Assembly (NCBI GenBank): GCA_945883615.1
Contig: CAMCYB010000063.1
Coordinates: forward strand, 1-8,356
DNA length: 8,356 bases
Reading direction: 5' to 3'
Source: Bordetella parapertussis
Lineage (GTDB): Bacteria > Pseudomonadota > Gammaproteobacteria > Burkholderiales > Burkholderiaceae_B
A model generated the notes under the pieces. The model was given only the letters and a program-made list of their open reading frames with translations, did not search any database and had not been told where the DNA came from. The position numbers and the translations under genes were made by a program. Position 1 is the stretch's first letter. Each line of letters opens with the position of its first letter. This document shows positions 8,258 to 8,356 of this stretch, piece by piece.

Positions 8258-8356
8258 ATGAAAAAATCAAATACCTTTTCCCCCGAAGTCCGTGAGCGTG
8301 CTGTGCGAATGGTGCAAGAACATCGGGATGAATACCCATCGCTTTGGGCAACCTGC
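8258..8356 (+). CDS. IS3-family transposase OrfA, N-terminal fragment (runs off window)
   Basis: Thirty-three codons are visible, starting [19 protein letters not shown] and continuing to SLWATC at the edge. This is the characteristic start of the small helix-turn-helix OrfA protein of IS3-family transposases, which binds the element ends. In the family it is normally fused to the DDE-type OrfB by a programmed -1 frameshift. GAGAG lies about 10 nt before the ATG. The 50-nt distance from the element end is normal for the family. Whether the element is intact cannot be judged from this fragment. Confidence 0.85.
   Translation, partial: MKKSNTFSPEVRERAVRMVQEHRDEYPSLWATC

Larger units (their letters stand above)
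8208..8356 (+). mobile_element. IS3-family insertion sequence, left end (continues beyond window)
   Basis: The segment begins with TGAATCGCCCCGGGTTTT and continues GAGGAGGC to 8233. This strongly resembles the terminal inverted repeat of IS3-group elements (TGAaCCGCCCCGGGTTT... type), including the terminal TG dinucleotide. A transposase first ORF starts 50 nt inside. Only 149 bp lie in the window; the right inverted repeat, orfB and any target duplication are outside. Candidate duplicated target bases are those just before 8208 (CAT or ACAT). Confidence 0.82.

Overview
The window looks like chromosomal DNA of a betaproteobacterium, most likely Burkholderiales. This rests on the protein sequences and on the block ispB <- | -> rplU-rpmA-obg-proB, which is typical of that group. 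Base composition looks moderate (about half G+C by eye). This placement is an inference from gene order and protein similarity, not from a search.

Layout. The left edge (1-801, minus) holds the N-terminal half of a SulP-family anion permease whose gene runs off the window. A 127-bp divergent spacer separates it from a plus-strand pair: a FadD-type long-chain acyl-CoA ligase (929-2695) and a BASS-family (bile acid:Na+ symporter-like) transporter (2731-3645). The transporter converges almost end to end with ispB (3650-4618, minus), a polyprenyl diphosphate synthase that makes the quinone side chain and appears to start with TTG. A 258-bp divergent regulatory region follows. It contains an array of five imperfect 14-bp repeats, two inverted repeats and a likely rplU promoter. 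Next come rplU (L21), rpmA (L27), an intrinsic terminator, obg (ribosome-assembly GTPase) and proB (glutamate 5-kinase, overlapping obg by 4 nt).

The right edge is the most unusual part. Converging on proB with a 3-nt gap is a 136-codon minus-strand gene that looks like a free-standing SecD periplasmic head domain with no membrane segments. Its apparent ATG lies directly against the terminal inverted repeat of an IS3-family insertion sequence (8208 onward), whose first ORF begins at 8258 and leaves the window. The simplest reading is that the element inserted into the gene and removed its original start and any signal peptide.

Functionally the window is mostly housekeeping: fatty-acid activation, anion and organic-acid transport, quinone biosynthesis, large-subunit ribosomal proteins with their assembly GTPase, and the first step of proline synthesis. 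No convincing new defence or mobile system is visible. The points worth following are the IS-disrupted SecD-like gene, the repeat array between ispB and rplU, and the terminator placed between rpmA and obg.
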